The notes below the pieces were generated by a model, which saw only the letters and a program-made list of their open reading frames with translations, made no database searches and was not told the origin of the DNA. Below, in pieces: positions 26,025 through 35,058 of a stretch of DNA of 64,000 nucleotides. The translations under genes were made by a program, and so were the position numbers. Position 1 is the stretch's first letter; each line of letters starts with the position of its first letter. Source of the DNA: Roseiarcus sp963758335 (GTDB lineage: Bacteria; Pseudomonadota; Alphaproteobacteria; Rhizobiales; Beijerinckiaceae); the NCBI GenBank assembly GCA_963758335.1, contig CAVWVF010000002.1, positions 372,001 to 436,000 on the forward strand, written 5' to 3'.

Positions 26025-27394
26025 CGGAAGCCAAGCGGTCCAACTCACGCCGGTTCGGGGAGGCGATCGTCAAGCCGGCCACGGCGCGAGTCAGGGCCGA
26101 TGGATTCCTGGACAGGCCGGCGCGCGCTCAGTCCGCCGTCCTCCGACAGCCGGCGTCCGCGGGAGGCGCCGTCCAATGGACGCGTGAGCGCGAGAAAGTC
26201 AGCATCGCCCTCCACAACTTGCGGGGCGTCGCGATCGCGTTCGTGTTGATGGTGCATTCGAGCCTCGCCTACATCGCCTCCGTCCAGGCGCAGCCCTTTC
26301 CGTTCGACCACCCTCCTTACGGATGGCTCACATTTCCGATTCTCGACCCGCGCCGCTGGCTCGGCTTCGACGTGTTCTGCGCCTGGCAAGACGTCTATCT
26401 GATGTCGCTGCTGTTCTTTTTTTCCGGCGTCTTGACCTGGCCGAGCATCGAGCGTGACGGCGGCCCGCGTTTCCTTAGGAAGCGCGTCCTGCGGCTCGGC
26501 GTGCCGCTTCTTTTCGGCGTGACGTTGCTGATGCCGGCCGCGCTCTATCCCGTCTACCGCGTCACGGCCGCCGATCCGAGCCTCGCGGCCTATGCGCGCG
26601 AATACCTCGCCCTGCCCTTCGCGCCATGCGGCCCGCTATGGTTCCTGTGGCTGCTGCTGGCGTTCACTCCGGCGGCCGCAGCGCTTAGTCGTTTTGCGAG
26701 ACGGACGGTTGCCGGCATCGGAGACCTCTCCCTTCAGTTTGAAGGGCGGCCCTTCCGAACTTTCGCGGTCTGGGTCTTGGTCTGCGCCGTCGCATATGCG
26801 CCGCTCGCGCTCCTGTTCACGCCATGGCGTTGGTTCAACGAGGGCCCGGTCGCCTTCCAGCTCTGCCGCCCTCTGCTCTACGCCGCCTATTATTGCGCGG
26901 GATTGGGCGTCGGAACCGTCGGGCTCGGCGCCGGAATGCTCCGCACCGACGGAGTCGCGGCGAGAAATTGGGCGATCTGGATGGCCGCCGCCGCGGTATC
27001 GCTTGCGCTCTGGATGGGACTGGCGGCGCTGGCCCTCCAACTGGGCCAGTCGGCGCCTCTGCTTCTGAACGCCGCGGGCGGCGCGAGCTATGCGCTCGCC
27101 GGAGCGTGCGGCGCGGTGTTCGCCCTGGCGTTTTGCCTGCGCTTCGGGACGGCCGGCCGCTGGCCGTTGCTGGCGAGGCTTTCCGATAACGCGCTCGGCC
27201 TCTATGTCCTGCACTACGCGCCGGTCGTCTGGCTGCAGTACGCGCTCCTCGGCCTTGCGTGGCCGGCTCCCCTGAAGGCCGCCCTCGTCCTTTGCGGCGC
27301 GACCGCGTCATGCATGGCGGCGATCGCCGCGGCGCGTTCGCTGCGCCGTTCGGTCGGAACGCGGTTATCCTTGCGGTCGGTCTGGGGATCGTAG
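26021..27394 (+). CDS. Membrane acyltransferase, family 3 (OafA/NodX-like)
   Basis: A multi-spanning acyltransferase of about 457 residues that would O-acylate a sugar or lipid head group. After about 55 soluble residues comes the family start ALHNLRGVAIAFVLMVHSSL, where NLRG and the membrane His (VHSS) match the Acyl_transf_3 catalytic region. Eight or more further hydrophobic segments follow, ending with LGLYVLHYAPVVWLQYALLG. ATG 26021 overlaps the TGA of the preceding gene (ATGA); ATG 26015 is a close alternative. Its place between two RND exporters and hopanoid genes suggests envelope lipid modification, but no substrate can be read from sequence. Confidence 0.8.
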   Translation: MTEAKRSNSRRFGEAIVKPATARVRADGFLDRPARAQSAVLRQPASAGGAVQWTREREKVSIALHNLRGVAIAFVLMVHSSLAYIASVQAQPFPFDHPPYGWLTFPILDPRRWLGFDVFCAWQDVYLMSLLFFFSGVLTWPSIERDGGPRFLRKRVLRLGVPLLFGVTLLMPAALYPVYRVTAADPSLAAYAREYLALPFAPCGPLWFLWLLLAFTPAAAALSRFARRTVAGIGDLSLQFEGRPFRTFAVWVLVCAVAYAPLALLFTPWRWFNEGPVAFQLCRPLLYAAYYCAGLGVGTVGLGAGMLRTDGVAARNWAIWMAAAAVSLALWMGLAALALQLGQSAPLLLNAAGGASYALAGACGAVFALAFCLRFGTAGRWPLLARLSDNALGLYVLHYAPVVWLQYALLGLAWPAPLKAALVLCGATASCMAAIAAARSLRRSVGTRLSLRSVWGS

Positions 27395-27417
27395 CCGGAG
27401 CGCGAACGCGCAGACTC

Positions 27418-27918
27418 TCAATCGGTTGTCGAAACGGACTCCTTGGGAATGTCGGCCGGCGCCATCGCATCGTCCGGCAACCTGGTCCATACCTGCGTCT
27501 GCCCGAGCAGCGGAATGCCGAGATAACCGCGCACCGATAGCTTCTGTCCGTCGGGGCTCAACTCCATCTGGGCGTGATAGACAGTCCCGTCGCGCGGATC
27601 GAGGATGGATCCGTCCTCGTATTTCAGGCCATCGCGCTTCATGTCCTTGACGATGACGAGGCCGAGCATCGGCGCGTTCTTCTGCTTCCCGGTGCACTTG
27701 GCGCAGACGTCGATCACCGGATCGCCGGGCTGGCTGAACATCTTGACCAGGCGGCCTTCGTAGCGTCCTTTCACCTTGGTGAAGTAGAACCAGCCGCCGA
27801 CATGCCCGTCGTTGCCGACCTGCTGCCAAAATCCTGCGGCGGTTCGATCGGCGCCGGCAGGGGCGGGCCCCGACGCGAGGCCCAAAGCGATGATTGGAAG
27901 TGCGAGTGCGACTCTCAT
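27418..27918 (-). CDS. DUF2147 periplasmic protein
   Basis: A 166-residue secreted protein with a signal peptide (VALALPIIALGLASGPAPAG). The DUF2147 pattern follows: AAGFWQQVGNDGHVGGWFYF, CAKCTGKQKNAPMLGLVIVK, ILDPRDGTVYHAQMELSPDG and LSVRGYLGIPLLGQTQVWTR. ATG 27918 has GGTGG upstream. The role of DUF2147 is unknown; it is often found in cell-envelope contexts. It lies 98 bases after the Cys-rich protein gene and may be the last gene of the hpn operon. It converges on the acyltransferase. Confidence 0.85.
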   Translation of the reverse strand: MRVALALPIIALGLASGPAPAGADRTAAGFWQQVGNDGHVGGWFYFTKVKGRYEGRLVKMFSQPGDPVIDVCAKCTGKQKNAPMLGLVIVKDMKRDGLKYEDGSILDPRDGTVYHAQMELSPDGQKLSVRGYLGIPLLGQTQVWTRLPDDAMAPADIPKESVSTTD

Positions 27919-28016
27919 GCGTTTCCACCTCGAGACTCGTTGGAAGCCGAGCTTTTTTCCGGCGAATTCGTCGCTTTGATGATCGGAATTTGGCGCCGAG
28001 CGGATTGGACGGCTGC

Positions 28017-28247
28017 TCACACTCCGTGGCTCTCTAGAACGCCTCGGCAACGGGCGCTCAGTCTGGCGCGATGCTGCTGCAGGCACTGAAGAAACGCGTT
28101 CGACCCCTCGCTCTCTTTGATCCTGTAGCAGAAGCGCCGGACGTCGGGCCGGCACGCGGCCCGCTCTTCCGGCGTGCCCGACTGGGCCATCGCGCCCGAC
28201 GACAGGACAAGCAGCGCGGCGGCGAGAGAGATTTGTCGGACTGACAT
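28017..28247 (-). CDS. Small secreted cysteine-rich-repeat protein (GLG1/Cys_rich_FGFR-like)
   Basis: A 76-residue protein with a signal peptide (ISLAAALLVLSSGAMAQS) and four cysteines spaced as in one GLG1-type repeat: ACRPDVRRFCYRIKE, then FLQCLQQHRARLSARCRG. The start ATG 28247 has GGAG nine bases upstream and lies 20 bases behind hpnN on the same strand, so it is likely co-transcribed. Family members are known in Hyphomicrobiales but have no assigned function. Confidence 0.8.
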   Translation of the reverse strand: MSVRQISLAAALLVLSSGAMAQSGTPEERAACRPDVRRFCYRIKESEGSNAFLQCLQQHRARLSARCRGVLESHGV

Positions 28248-28267
28248 CGGCGTCTCCTCTTTTCTGG

Positions 28268-30930
28268 CTAGTCGTTGCGATTGGCTGGGCTGCGCGGCTT
28301 GCCCATCAGGATCGGTTGGAAAAGCACGGCCGCCGCCAGCGTGCAGGCCAGGGACAGGGCAAGCAGCTTGCCCATGCTCGACGCTCCGGGATTGCTCGAG
28401 AACCAGAGGCTGCCAAACGCCGTCGCCGTCGTCAGAGCGCTGTAGAAGACTGCGCGGGTGAGCGGCGTCTGGAGAAGATGAGTCGTGCCCTCCCGCCAGG
28501 CGACGATGTAATAGATCTTGAACGCCACGCCGACGCCGAGCAGCAAGGGTAACGCGATGATGTTGGCGAAGTTGAAGGGCATGCCGAGGAGGGTCATCGC
28601 CTCCATGGTGACGAGGCCGGCCAGCGCCAGCGGGACCAGGGTCAGCATGACGTCGCCGAGGCGCCGAAGAAACAGAAAGAGCAGCAAGGCGATGGACGCC
28701 AAAGCCCACGCGCCGGCCTCGATGAAGGCCCGCAGGATCATGTCGCCCGCGTTGAGGGTCGTGATCGGCCCCTCCGTCGCGTGCGGCTCCACGGCCAGGA
28801 CGGCCCGAGCGAAAGAGCGCATGGCCCGAAGGTCGCCCGGATCCGATTTCGGCATAATCGAGAGACGGGCCTGGCCGTCCGCCGCGATCCAGTCGTCCAC
28901 GAGCGCGCGCGGCAGATCGGCCTTCGTCACCGGCTTTGCTTCCAGCGAGGCCTGGAGGTCCGCAAGATCCGCGTTCAGCGGCCAAATCAGCGTTTCGGAG
29001 GCCTTGGCGCGCATTTCCGGACTCGCCTGCGCGAGTTTCGACAGTAGCGCCGCGAGCCTTCTGGCGGCCGTCGCGCCGGGACCCTGCTGCTCCCCGGCCG
29101 CTTCGGTCAGGCGCTGCGCGGCTTCGTTCAGCGCATCGACGTTCTCCGCGTCGGTCGGCGGCGGCGCGGCCTCCTTCGCGTCGAACGCTCCCGCGAGCCT
29201 CGCCGCGACGCTCCGAATGACGGGGATCTTCTGGTCCTGATCGGAAGGAATGAACGTCGAAAGCGTCCTGGCGCTCGCGACCTGAGGCAGCTTCATGAGC
29301 CTCTCCGCGACGGCGTCCGCCTGCTCGAGCGAGGGGGCGAGCGCCTGCGTGGCGTTGGCGCCGGTCGAGCGATCCTTCTGAAGCTCGAGATAGGTCGCGA
29401 TCGCTTCGCTGTTCGGGTCTTGTAGATTGACCGGATTGAAGTCGAACCTGAGCCAGTACAGAGCAGGGCAGGCGCAGGCGACGACGAGCAGCGTGCCGAC
29501 GATGATAGGAATCCTGCGCTTTGCAAGATAGTTGTCGACCGGCGCAAGCGAGGTGTAGCCGAGGGCCTCCGGCTCGCCCGGCGGATTCGCCAGCTTGATC
29601 AGCGCGGGAAGCAGCGTCATGCTGGTCAGAAAGGCGATCAGCATCCCTGCGCCGGCGATGAGACCGAGTTCGGACACTCCCCTGTAGTCGGTCGGAAGAA
29701 ACGAGAAGAAGCCCGCCGCGGTCGCGAGCGAGGCAAGGGCGAGCGGCATGGCCACCCTCGATCCGGCGCTCCGGATGGCCGACTGCAGATCGCCCAGACG
29801 ATGCCGCTCGTCGCGATAGCGGACGCTGAACTGGATGGCGAAGTCGACGCCGATGCCGACGAACAGCACCGCGAAGTAGATCGAAATGATGTTGAACGCG
29901 CCGATCATAAGGGATCCGAGCGCCGCCGTCGCCGCCAGGCCGACCGCCAGGTTAATGACGAGCGCCAGGATGAGACGCCCCGACCGCAGCGCGAGCCAGA
30001 GGATGAAGACGACGATTACGACCGTGATCGCGCCGTTGCGGACCGCATTTTCCTTGATGCTGCCGAATTGCTCGTCGTTGATCGCGACCGGCCCAGTGAG
30101 CCTCACGCTCGCCTGATATTTCGCCGCGACCGGCGCGGCGAGCCGGCGGATCGTCGCCTCGGCTTCCTGCCCGGGCTCCACAGATTTGAAATCGAGGACC
30201 GGATTGATCTCGACGAAGCCACGCAGCTCGCTCGGCGAGGCGGCGTTGCCCTCGGTCAGCACGCGCCACGAGAAGCTCGACGGCCTGCCCGCGAGAACCT
30301 TCTCCAGACTGTCTGACACCAAGTTCAGGGGACGCGCGAAATCGTCCAGCTTCAGGCGGCCGGACTGGAGCCCGAGGAGCGCGTCCTCGAGGCCCGCGAC
30401 AAGTCCGCGCAGGCTTCGGTCCGTGGCGATGTCATGAATGATCGGCTCGCCTTCGATGAGCCCGGCGGCGGTGCGCCTCACCTCCTCGGTCGACAGAAAG
30501 AGAAGACCATGGCGCCGGAAGAAGCTCGAAGTCGCCGACGTTGGCGACCGAGTTCGAACCGGGCCTTGTCCGCCTCGAGGGTATCGACGAGCTCCGACGT
30601 CGCCGCGACGGCGAGCTCCGGAGTGGGAGCTTCGACCACGGCATCGACGAGATCGAAGCGGCGAAATGCGCGTTCGAACGCCAGCTCGTGCCTGCGCCAT
30701 TCTACGTTGGTCGGCAAGAGCGCGTTGACGTCGGAATTCAACCTGAAATGGCCGACCGCGTAGATCGAGCAAACGGCGGCGAGGACGAGCCCGGCCGCGA
30801 CCGCGAGCCGTGCGTGCGCGAGGCAGAGCCCGACGACTGCGGCGACCGCGCGCGCAATGGCGCGCCGCGGGCGCTCCTCGCCCTGCGCCCGACCAGGCCC
30901 GGGCGGCTTGTTTCGGAGCTCATCGGGCAA
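28268..30930 (-). CDS. hpnN: HpnN: RND-type hopanoid transporter, with local frame disturbance
   Basis: HpnN moves hopanoids to the outer membrane. The reconstructed protein is about 885 residues: first helix VGLCLAHARLAVAAGLVLAA, a periplasmic domain, and the sterol-sensing-like block GVDFAIQFSVRYRDE. The second helix block LDLQ-like LRFDFNPVNLQDPNSEAIAT and C-terminal helices follow. Near 30545-30510 the frame moves from ADKARF to NSVANVGD to SFFRRHGLLF, so two shifts are needed to join N- and C-terminal parts. hpnN is expected to be functional in hopanoid producers, so sequencing error is as likely as decay. No ATG fits; TTG 30930, overlapping the end of hpnH, is the provisional start. Confidence 0.82.
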
Positions 30931-32068
30931 CGGAAGGGGAGGACTCTTGCGCCGGGGACGGGCGCTTGCGGCCAATTCGTTCCAGCATCCTCTCGACGTG
31001 GAGCGAGAAGACGTACTCGGCGGGCCGCTGGCCGTCGAGCGGGATCTCCGGCGCCATCGGCCCTTTGGTCCTGACGCCGCGAATCGCGGACCAGACCGCC
31101 GACCAGGGCCGGGTCAGTGCGACTTGCGCCGCGGTCGGCTCATAGCCGCAATGCGCCATGCAGTTGGCGCATTTCTCGTACCGGCCGGTCCCGTAGCTGT
31201 CCCAGTCCGTCGTCTCCATGAGCTCCTTGAACGACGCCACATAGCCTTCGCCAAGGAGATAGCAGGGCTTCTGCCAGCCGAACACGTTGCGGGTCGGCAT
31301 GCCCCACGGCGTGCATCGGAAATCGCGGTTGCCGGCCAGAAAATCGAGGAATAGGGCCGAATGCAGGAAGCGCCACCGCTTGCCCTTGCCCATGGCGAAA
31401 ACGTCGCGAAACAGCTGCTTCGTCTTCCGCCGCGCGAGGAAATGCTGCTGATCCGGCGCGCGCTCGTAGGCGTAACCCGGCGACATGGAAACGCCGACCC
31501 CGAGTTGCGCCGCGAAATCGAGGAAAGAGGCGATGTCCTCGGCGGAATGGCCGTCGAACACCGTCATGTTGACGTTGACCTGGAACCCCGCGTCCCTCGC
31601 GTTCCGGATGGCCGCGACCGCGACGTCGAACACGCCCGGCTGGCACACCGACTTGTCGTGAACGTCCTTCAGTCCGTCGAGATGAACCGAGAAAAAAAGA
31701 TAGGGCGAGGGCTTGAAGAGGTGCAGCTTCTTCTCGAGCAGCAGCGCGTTGGTGCACAGCGAGACGAACTTCTTGCGCTTGACGATGCCTTCCACGATCG
31801 CGCCGATGTCCCGATGGATCAGCGGCTCGCCGCCGGGAATGGCGACGACGGGAGCGCCGCATTCGTCCACGGCGTCGAGGCATTCCTGCACCGACAGCCG
31901 CTGATTGAGGATCGGATCCGGGTAGTCGATCTTGCCGCATCCCGCGCAGGCGAGGTTGCAGCGAAACAGCGGCTCCAGCATCAGCACCAGCGGATACCGG
32001 TCGCGGCCGGCGAGCCTCTGCCTGATGAGATAGGCGGCGATCTTGGCTTCCCTAAAGAAGGGGATCAT
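30920..32068 (-). CDS. hpnH: HpnH: radical SAM adenosyl-hopene synthase
   Basis: HpnH adds the 5'-deoxyadenosyl group of SAM to hopene, the first step of side-chain building. The 382-residue protein has the cluster motif EPLFRCNLACAGCGKIDYP with Cys37, Cys41 and Cys44, then VVAIPGGEPLIHRDI, VNVNMTVFDGHSAEDI and a C-terminal CMAHCGYEPTAA characteristic of HpnH. ATG 32068 overlaps the dxs::ispH ORF by 17 bases. It is intact and is followed directly by hpnN. Confidence 0.95.
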   Translation of the reverse strand: MIPFFREAKIAAYLIRQRLAGRDRYPLVLMLEPLFRCNLACAGCGKIDYPDPILNQRLSVQECLDAVDECGAPVVAIPGGEPLIHRDIGAIVEGIVKRKKFVSLCTNALLLEKKLHLFKPSPYLFFSVHLDGLKDVHDKSVCQPGVFDVAVAAIRNARDAGFQVNVNMTVFDGHSAEDIASFLDFAAQLGVGVSMSPGYAYERAPDQQHFLARRKTKQLFRDVFAMGKGKRWRFLHSALFLDFLAGNRDFRCTPWGMPTRNVFGWQKPCYLLGEGYVASFKELMETTDWDSYGTGRYEKCANCMAHCGYEPTAAQVALTRPWSAVWSAIRGVRTKGPMAPEIPLDGQRPAEYVFSLHVERMLERIGRKRPSPAQESSPSVAR

Positions 32069-34934
32069 GATGAATCGCTTCCGTCGTCTTCGGCCGTTGT
32101 GGGGCGGGTGGCAGGCTCCCCGCGAGCTCCAGGGGAAGCTTGAACTCGATCACTTCATCTGGACCATTGAGCGTCGAAATCTCGACGGGACGGAGACCGG
32201 CCAGATAGCGGACCACGTCCGAAACCAGCTCTTCCGGCGCCGAGGCTCCGGCCGTGACGCCGACTGAGCGCACGCCGTCGACCCACTCCCGGCGGATCTC
32301 GCTGCTGTCCGCGATGAGATGCGTCGGGACCCCCATCTGCGTCGCGATCTCGCAGAGCCGGTTCGAGTTCGAGCTGTTCTTGGCGCCGACGACGAGCACC
32401 ACGTCGACCTCCTTGCAGAGCTCGCGCACCGCCCACTGGCGGTTCTGCGTGGCGTAGCAGATGTCCCGCGTGTCGGGTCCGACGATGTCGCTGAACCGCC
32501 GTTCGAGCGCGATGATGATCGCCCGGGTGTCGTCGACGCTCAGAGTGGTCTGGGTGATGTACCCGACCGGCGTGTCGCGCGGAATCTGCATTGCCTCGAC
32601 GTCCCTTTCCGTCTGGACCAGCGTGACGGGAGCGGCGACCTGCCCCAGCGTTCCTTCGACCTCCGGGTGGCCCGCGTGTCCGATCAGGATCACCGTCCGG
32701 CCTTGCATCACATATTTCTTGGCTTGGTTGTGCACCTTCGACACCAGCGGGCAAGTCGCGTTGTGGACCGTCAGGCCCCGCGTGGCGGCCTCTTCCTCGA
32801 CCCTCTTCGGCACGCCGTGCGCGCTGAAGATCGCAACCGCCCCGTCCGGAACCTCGGACAGCTCTTCGACGAACCGCGCGCCTTTCGCCTTCAGGACATC
32901 GACGACGCGCTTGTTGTGGACGATTTCATGCCGCACGTAGACCGGAGCGTCGTACTTCTCCAGCGAACGCTCCACGATATCGATCGCCCGCACGACGCCG
33001 GCGCAGAAACCCCGCGGCTTCGCCAGGAGCACGCGCAGCGGCGCCCGGTTTCCCGACGCACGGCGGGAGAACGGAAAACGGGCCGGCCCGAACCGCCCGA
33101 CCCGCGGCTCGCGATTGAGCGCCTCGAACACCTTGGCGACGATGCCGTTCGCGTCGAGCTTGGCCTTGGCGTACATGGCGGCCGGATCGTCCTGCTCGAG
33201 GAATAGGTCGGGCAACACCATCGAACGCGCCCTGAGGGCGCCGTCGAGCCGCCCATGCTCCAAGAGCAAGTGCATGACGTGCGAGCCGAATCCGCCGATC
33301 GACCCTTCCTCGATCGTGATCAGGGCGTCGTGCTCGTCGGCGAGCCTCAGGATGAGGTCGAGGTCGAGGGGCTTGGCGAATTTGGCGTCGGCGACCGTGG
33401 TCGAGAGGCCGAACTTGTCGAGTTCGTCCGCGGCCCTGAGGCATTCGGCGAGGCGGGCGCCGAGGCTCAGAAGCGCCACGTCGCTTCCTTCGCGAACCAC
33501 GCGTCCCCTGCCGACCTTGAGCGGACGGGCGAACAGCGGAATGGGCGCGCCGACGCCCTCGCCGCGCGGATAGCGGAAGGCCGACGGCCGGTCGTCGATC
33601 GCCGCCGCCGTCGCCACCATATGCGCAAGCTCCGCCTCGTCCGCCGCCGCCATCACCACGAAGCCAGGGAGGCAGGCGAGATAGCCGACATCGAACGATC
33701 CCGCGTGCGTGGGACCGTCGGCGCCGACCAGACCCGCGCGGTCGACGGCGAAGCGCACCGGAAGCGACTGCAGCGCGACGTCGTGAACGACCTGGTCGTA
33801 GCCCCGCTGCAGGAAGGTGGAGTAGATCGCGCAGAAGGGCTTGTATCCTTCCGCCGCCATGCCGGCGGCGAAGGTCACGGCGTGCTGTTCCGCGATGCCG
33901 ACGTCGAAGGTTCGGTCGGGAAACGCCTTGCCGAAGATATCGAGGCCCGTTCCGCTCGGCATGGCCGCGGTGACCGCGACGATGCGTTCGTCCTTCGTCG
34001 CCTCCTTGACGAGAGTCTCACCGAACACTTTGGTGTAGGACGGCGCCGCGGCCTTGGCCTTGACCTGGACTCCGGTCGCGATGTCGAACTTCGCGACGCT
34101 GTGGCATCTGTCGCCGGACGCCTCCGCGGGCCCGTAGCCCTTTCCCTTCCGGGTGACGGCGTGGATGAGAACGGGGCCGACGTCCGACTCGCGAGCCCTC
34201 TCGAGGGCCGGCAGAAGCTGGTCGAAGTTGTGACCGTCGACGGGCCCCATATAATGGAATCCCATTTCCTCGAAGACGGTGGCGGCATTGCTGATTCGCT
34301 CGGCTCCATTTCCCGCTTGCGGTCCCGTCCCGCCGGATCGCCAGCCGTCGCGCGTTCGGGTTAGGCGGCTGAGGTATGCCGACATCGCGCCGACCGGCGG
34401 CGCAATCGACATCTCATTGTCGTTCAGGATGACGATGAGCCTGGTCCTTCCGGCGCCGGCGTTGTTCAGCGCCTCGTAGGCCATGCCGGCGGACAGCGAG
34501 CCGTCGCCGATCACGGCGATGATCCTGTGGCTGCGGCCGGCGAGGTCCCTGACGACGGCCATTCCGAGCGCCGCCGAGACCGATGTCGCCGCATGCGCGG
34601 CGCCGAAGGGATCGAACTCGCTCTCGCTGCGCTTAGTGAAGCCGGAAAGCCCGCCGGCGGTGCGCAACGTGTGGATGCGGTGACGGCGGCCCGTCAAGAT
34701 CTTGTGAGGGTAGGCCTGATGCCCCACATCCCATATCAGCCGGTCGCGCGGCGTGTCGAAGACGTAGTGCAGCGCCACCGTCAGCTCGACCACGCCGAGG
34801 CCTGCGCCGAGGTGGCCGCCGGTCCCGGCGACCGCGCGAACAGTTTCCGCGCGCAATTCATCAGCAATAGTCCTGAGATCGGAGGGGTCGCGCAGCCGCA
34901 GCTGCTCGGGACTATTGATGGTGTCGAGAAGCAT
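32052..34934 (-). CDS. dxs-ispH: Fused 1-deoxyxylulose-5-phosphate synthase and HMBPP reductase (DXS::IspH)
   Basis: One uninterrupted 960-codon frame contains both the first and last enzymes of the MEP pathway. Residues 1-607 are DXS: GGHLGAGLGVVELTVALHYV, the thiamine-diphosphate motif GDGSLSAGMAYEALNNAG, Glu349 in GIAEQHAVTF, and DRAGLVGADGPTHAGSFD. About 25 residues (608-632) link to IspH, which opens LRVLLAKPRGFCAGVVRAID. The three [4Fe-4S] cysteines are 644, 728 (NATCPLVSKVH) and 826 (CYATQNRQWAV). Both halves look complete. ATG 34934 is chosen because DXS sequences start near MLLDTINSPEQL. A GTG (33026) inside the LRVLL strand could restart IspH alone, but I see no nearby Shine-Dalgarno. 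It sits between shc and hpnH, supplying hopanoid precursor. Confidence 0.9.
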   Translation of the reverse strand: MLLDTINSPEQLRLRDPSDLRTIADELRAETVRAVAGTGGHLGAGLGVVELTVALHYVFDTPRDRLIWDVGHQAYPHKILTGRRHRIHTLRTAGGLSGFTKRSESEFDPFGAAHAATSVSAALGMAVVRDLAGRSHRIIAVIGDGSLSAGMAYEALNNAGAGRTRLIVILNDNEMSIAPPVGAMSAYLSRLTRTRDGWRSGGTGPQAGNGAERISNAATVFEEMGFHYMGPVDGHNFDQLLPALERARESDVGPVLIHAVTRKGKGYGPAEASGDRCHSVAKFDIATGVQVKAKAAAPSYTKVFGETLVKEATKDERIVAVTAAMPSGTGLDIFGKAFPDRTFDVGIAEQHAVTFAAGMAAEGYKPFCAIYSTFLQRGYDQVVHDVALQSLPVRFAVDRAGLVGADGPTHAGSFDVGYLACLPGFVVMAAADEAELAHMVATAAAIDDRPSAFRYPRGEGVGAPIPLFARPLKVGRGRVVREGSDVALLSLGARLAECLRAADELDKFGLSTTVADAKFAKPLDLDLILRLADEHDALITIEEGSIGGFGSHVMHLLLEHGRLDGALRARSMVLPDLFLEQDDPAAMYAKAKLDANGIVAKVFEALNREPRVGRFGPARFPFSRRASGNRAPLRVLLAKPRGFCAGVVRAIDIVERSLEKYDAPVYVRHEIVHNKRVVDVLKAKGARFVEELSEVPDGAVAIFSAHGVPKRVEEEAATRGLTVHNATCPLVSKVHNQAKKYVMQGRTVILIGHAGHPEVEGTLGQVAAPVTLVQTERDVEAMQIPRDTPVGYITQTTLSVDDTRAIIIALERRFSDIVGPDTRDICYATQNRQWAVRELCKEVDVVLVVGAKNSSNSNRLCEIATQMGVPTHLIADSSEIRREWVDGVRSVGVTAGASAPEELVSDVVRYLAGLRPVEISTLNGPDEVIEFKLPLELAGSLPPAPQRPKTTEAIHHDPLL

Positions 34935-35058
34935 TGGCCGTACCGCTTTCCGTTGAATTCGATGAACGCACAGCGCTCGCCAAAGTTCCCCGCGATTGCG
35001 TGGAACGAAGCAACGCCAAGTCTTGTTCCAGCCTTCTTCCAGCACTTCCGAAGCGCAG

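Noticed and set aside
33023..33045. Separate ispH gene starting at GTG inside the fused ORF
   Set aside because: The codon is possible (LRVLLAKPRGFC), but no Shine-Dalgarno lies at a suitable distance and there is no dxs stop upstream. Kept only as an alternative in the fusion entry.
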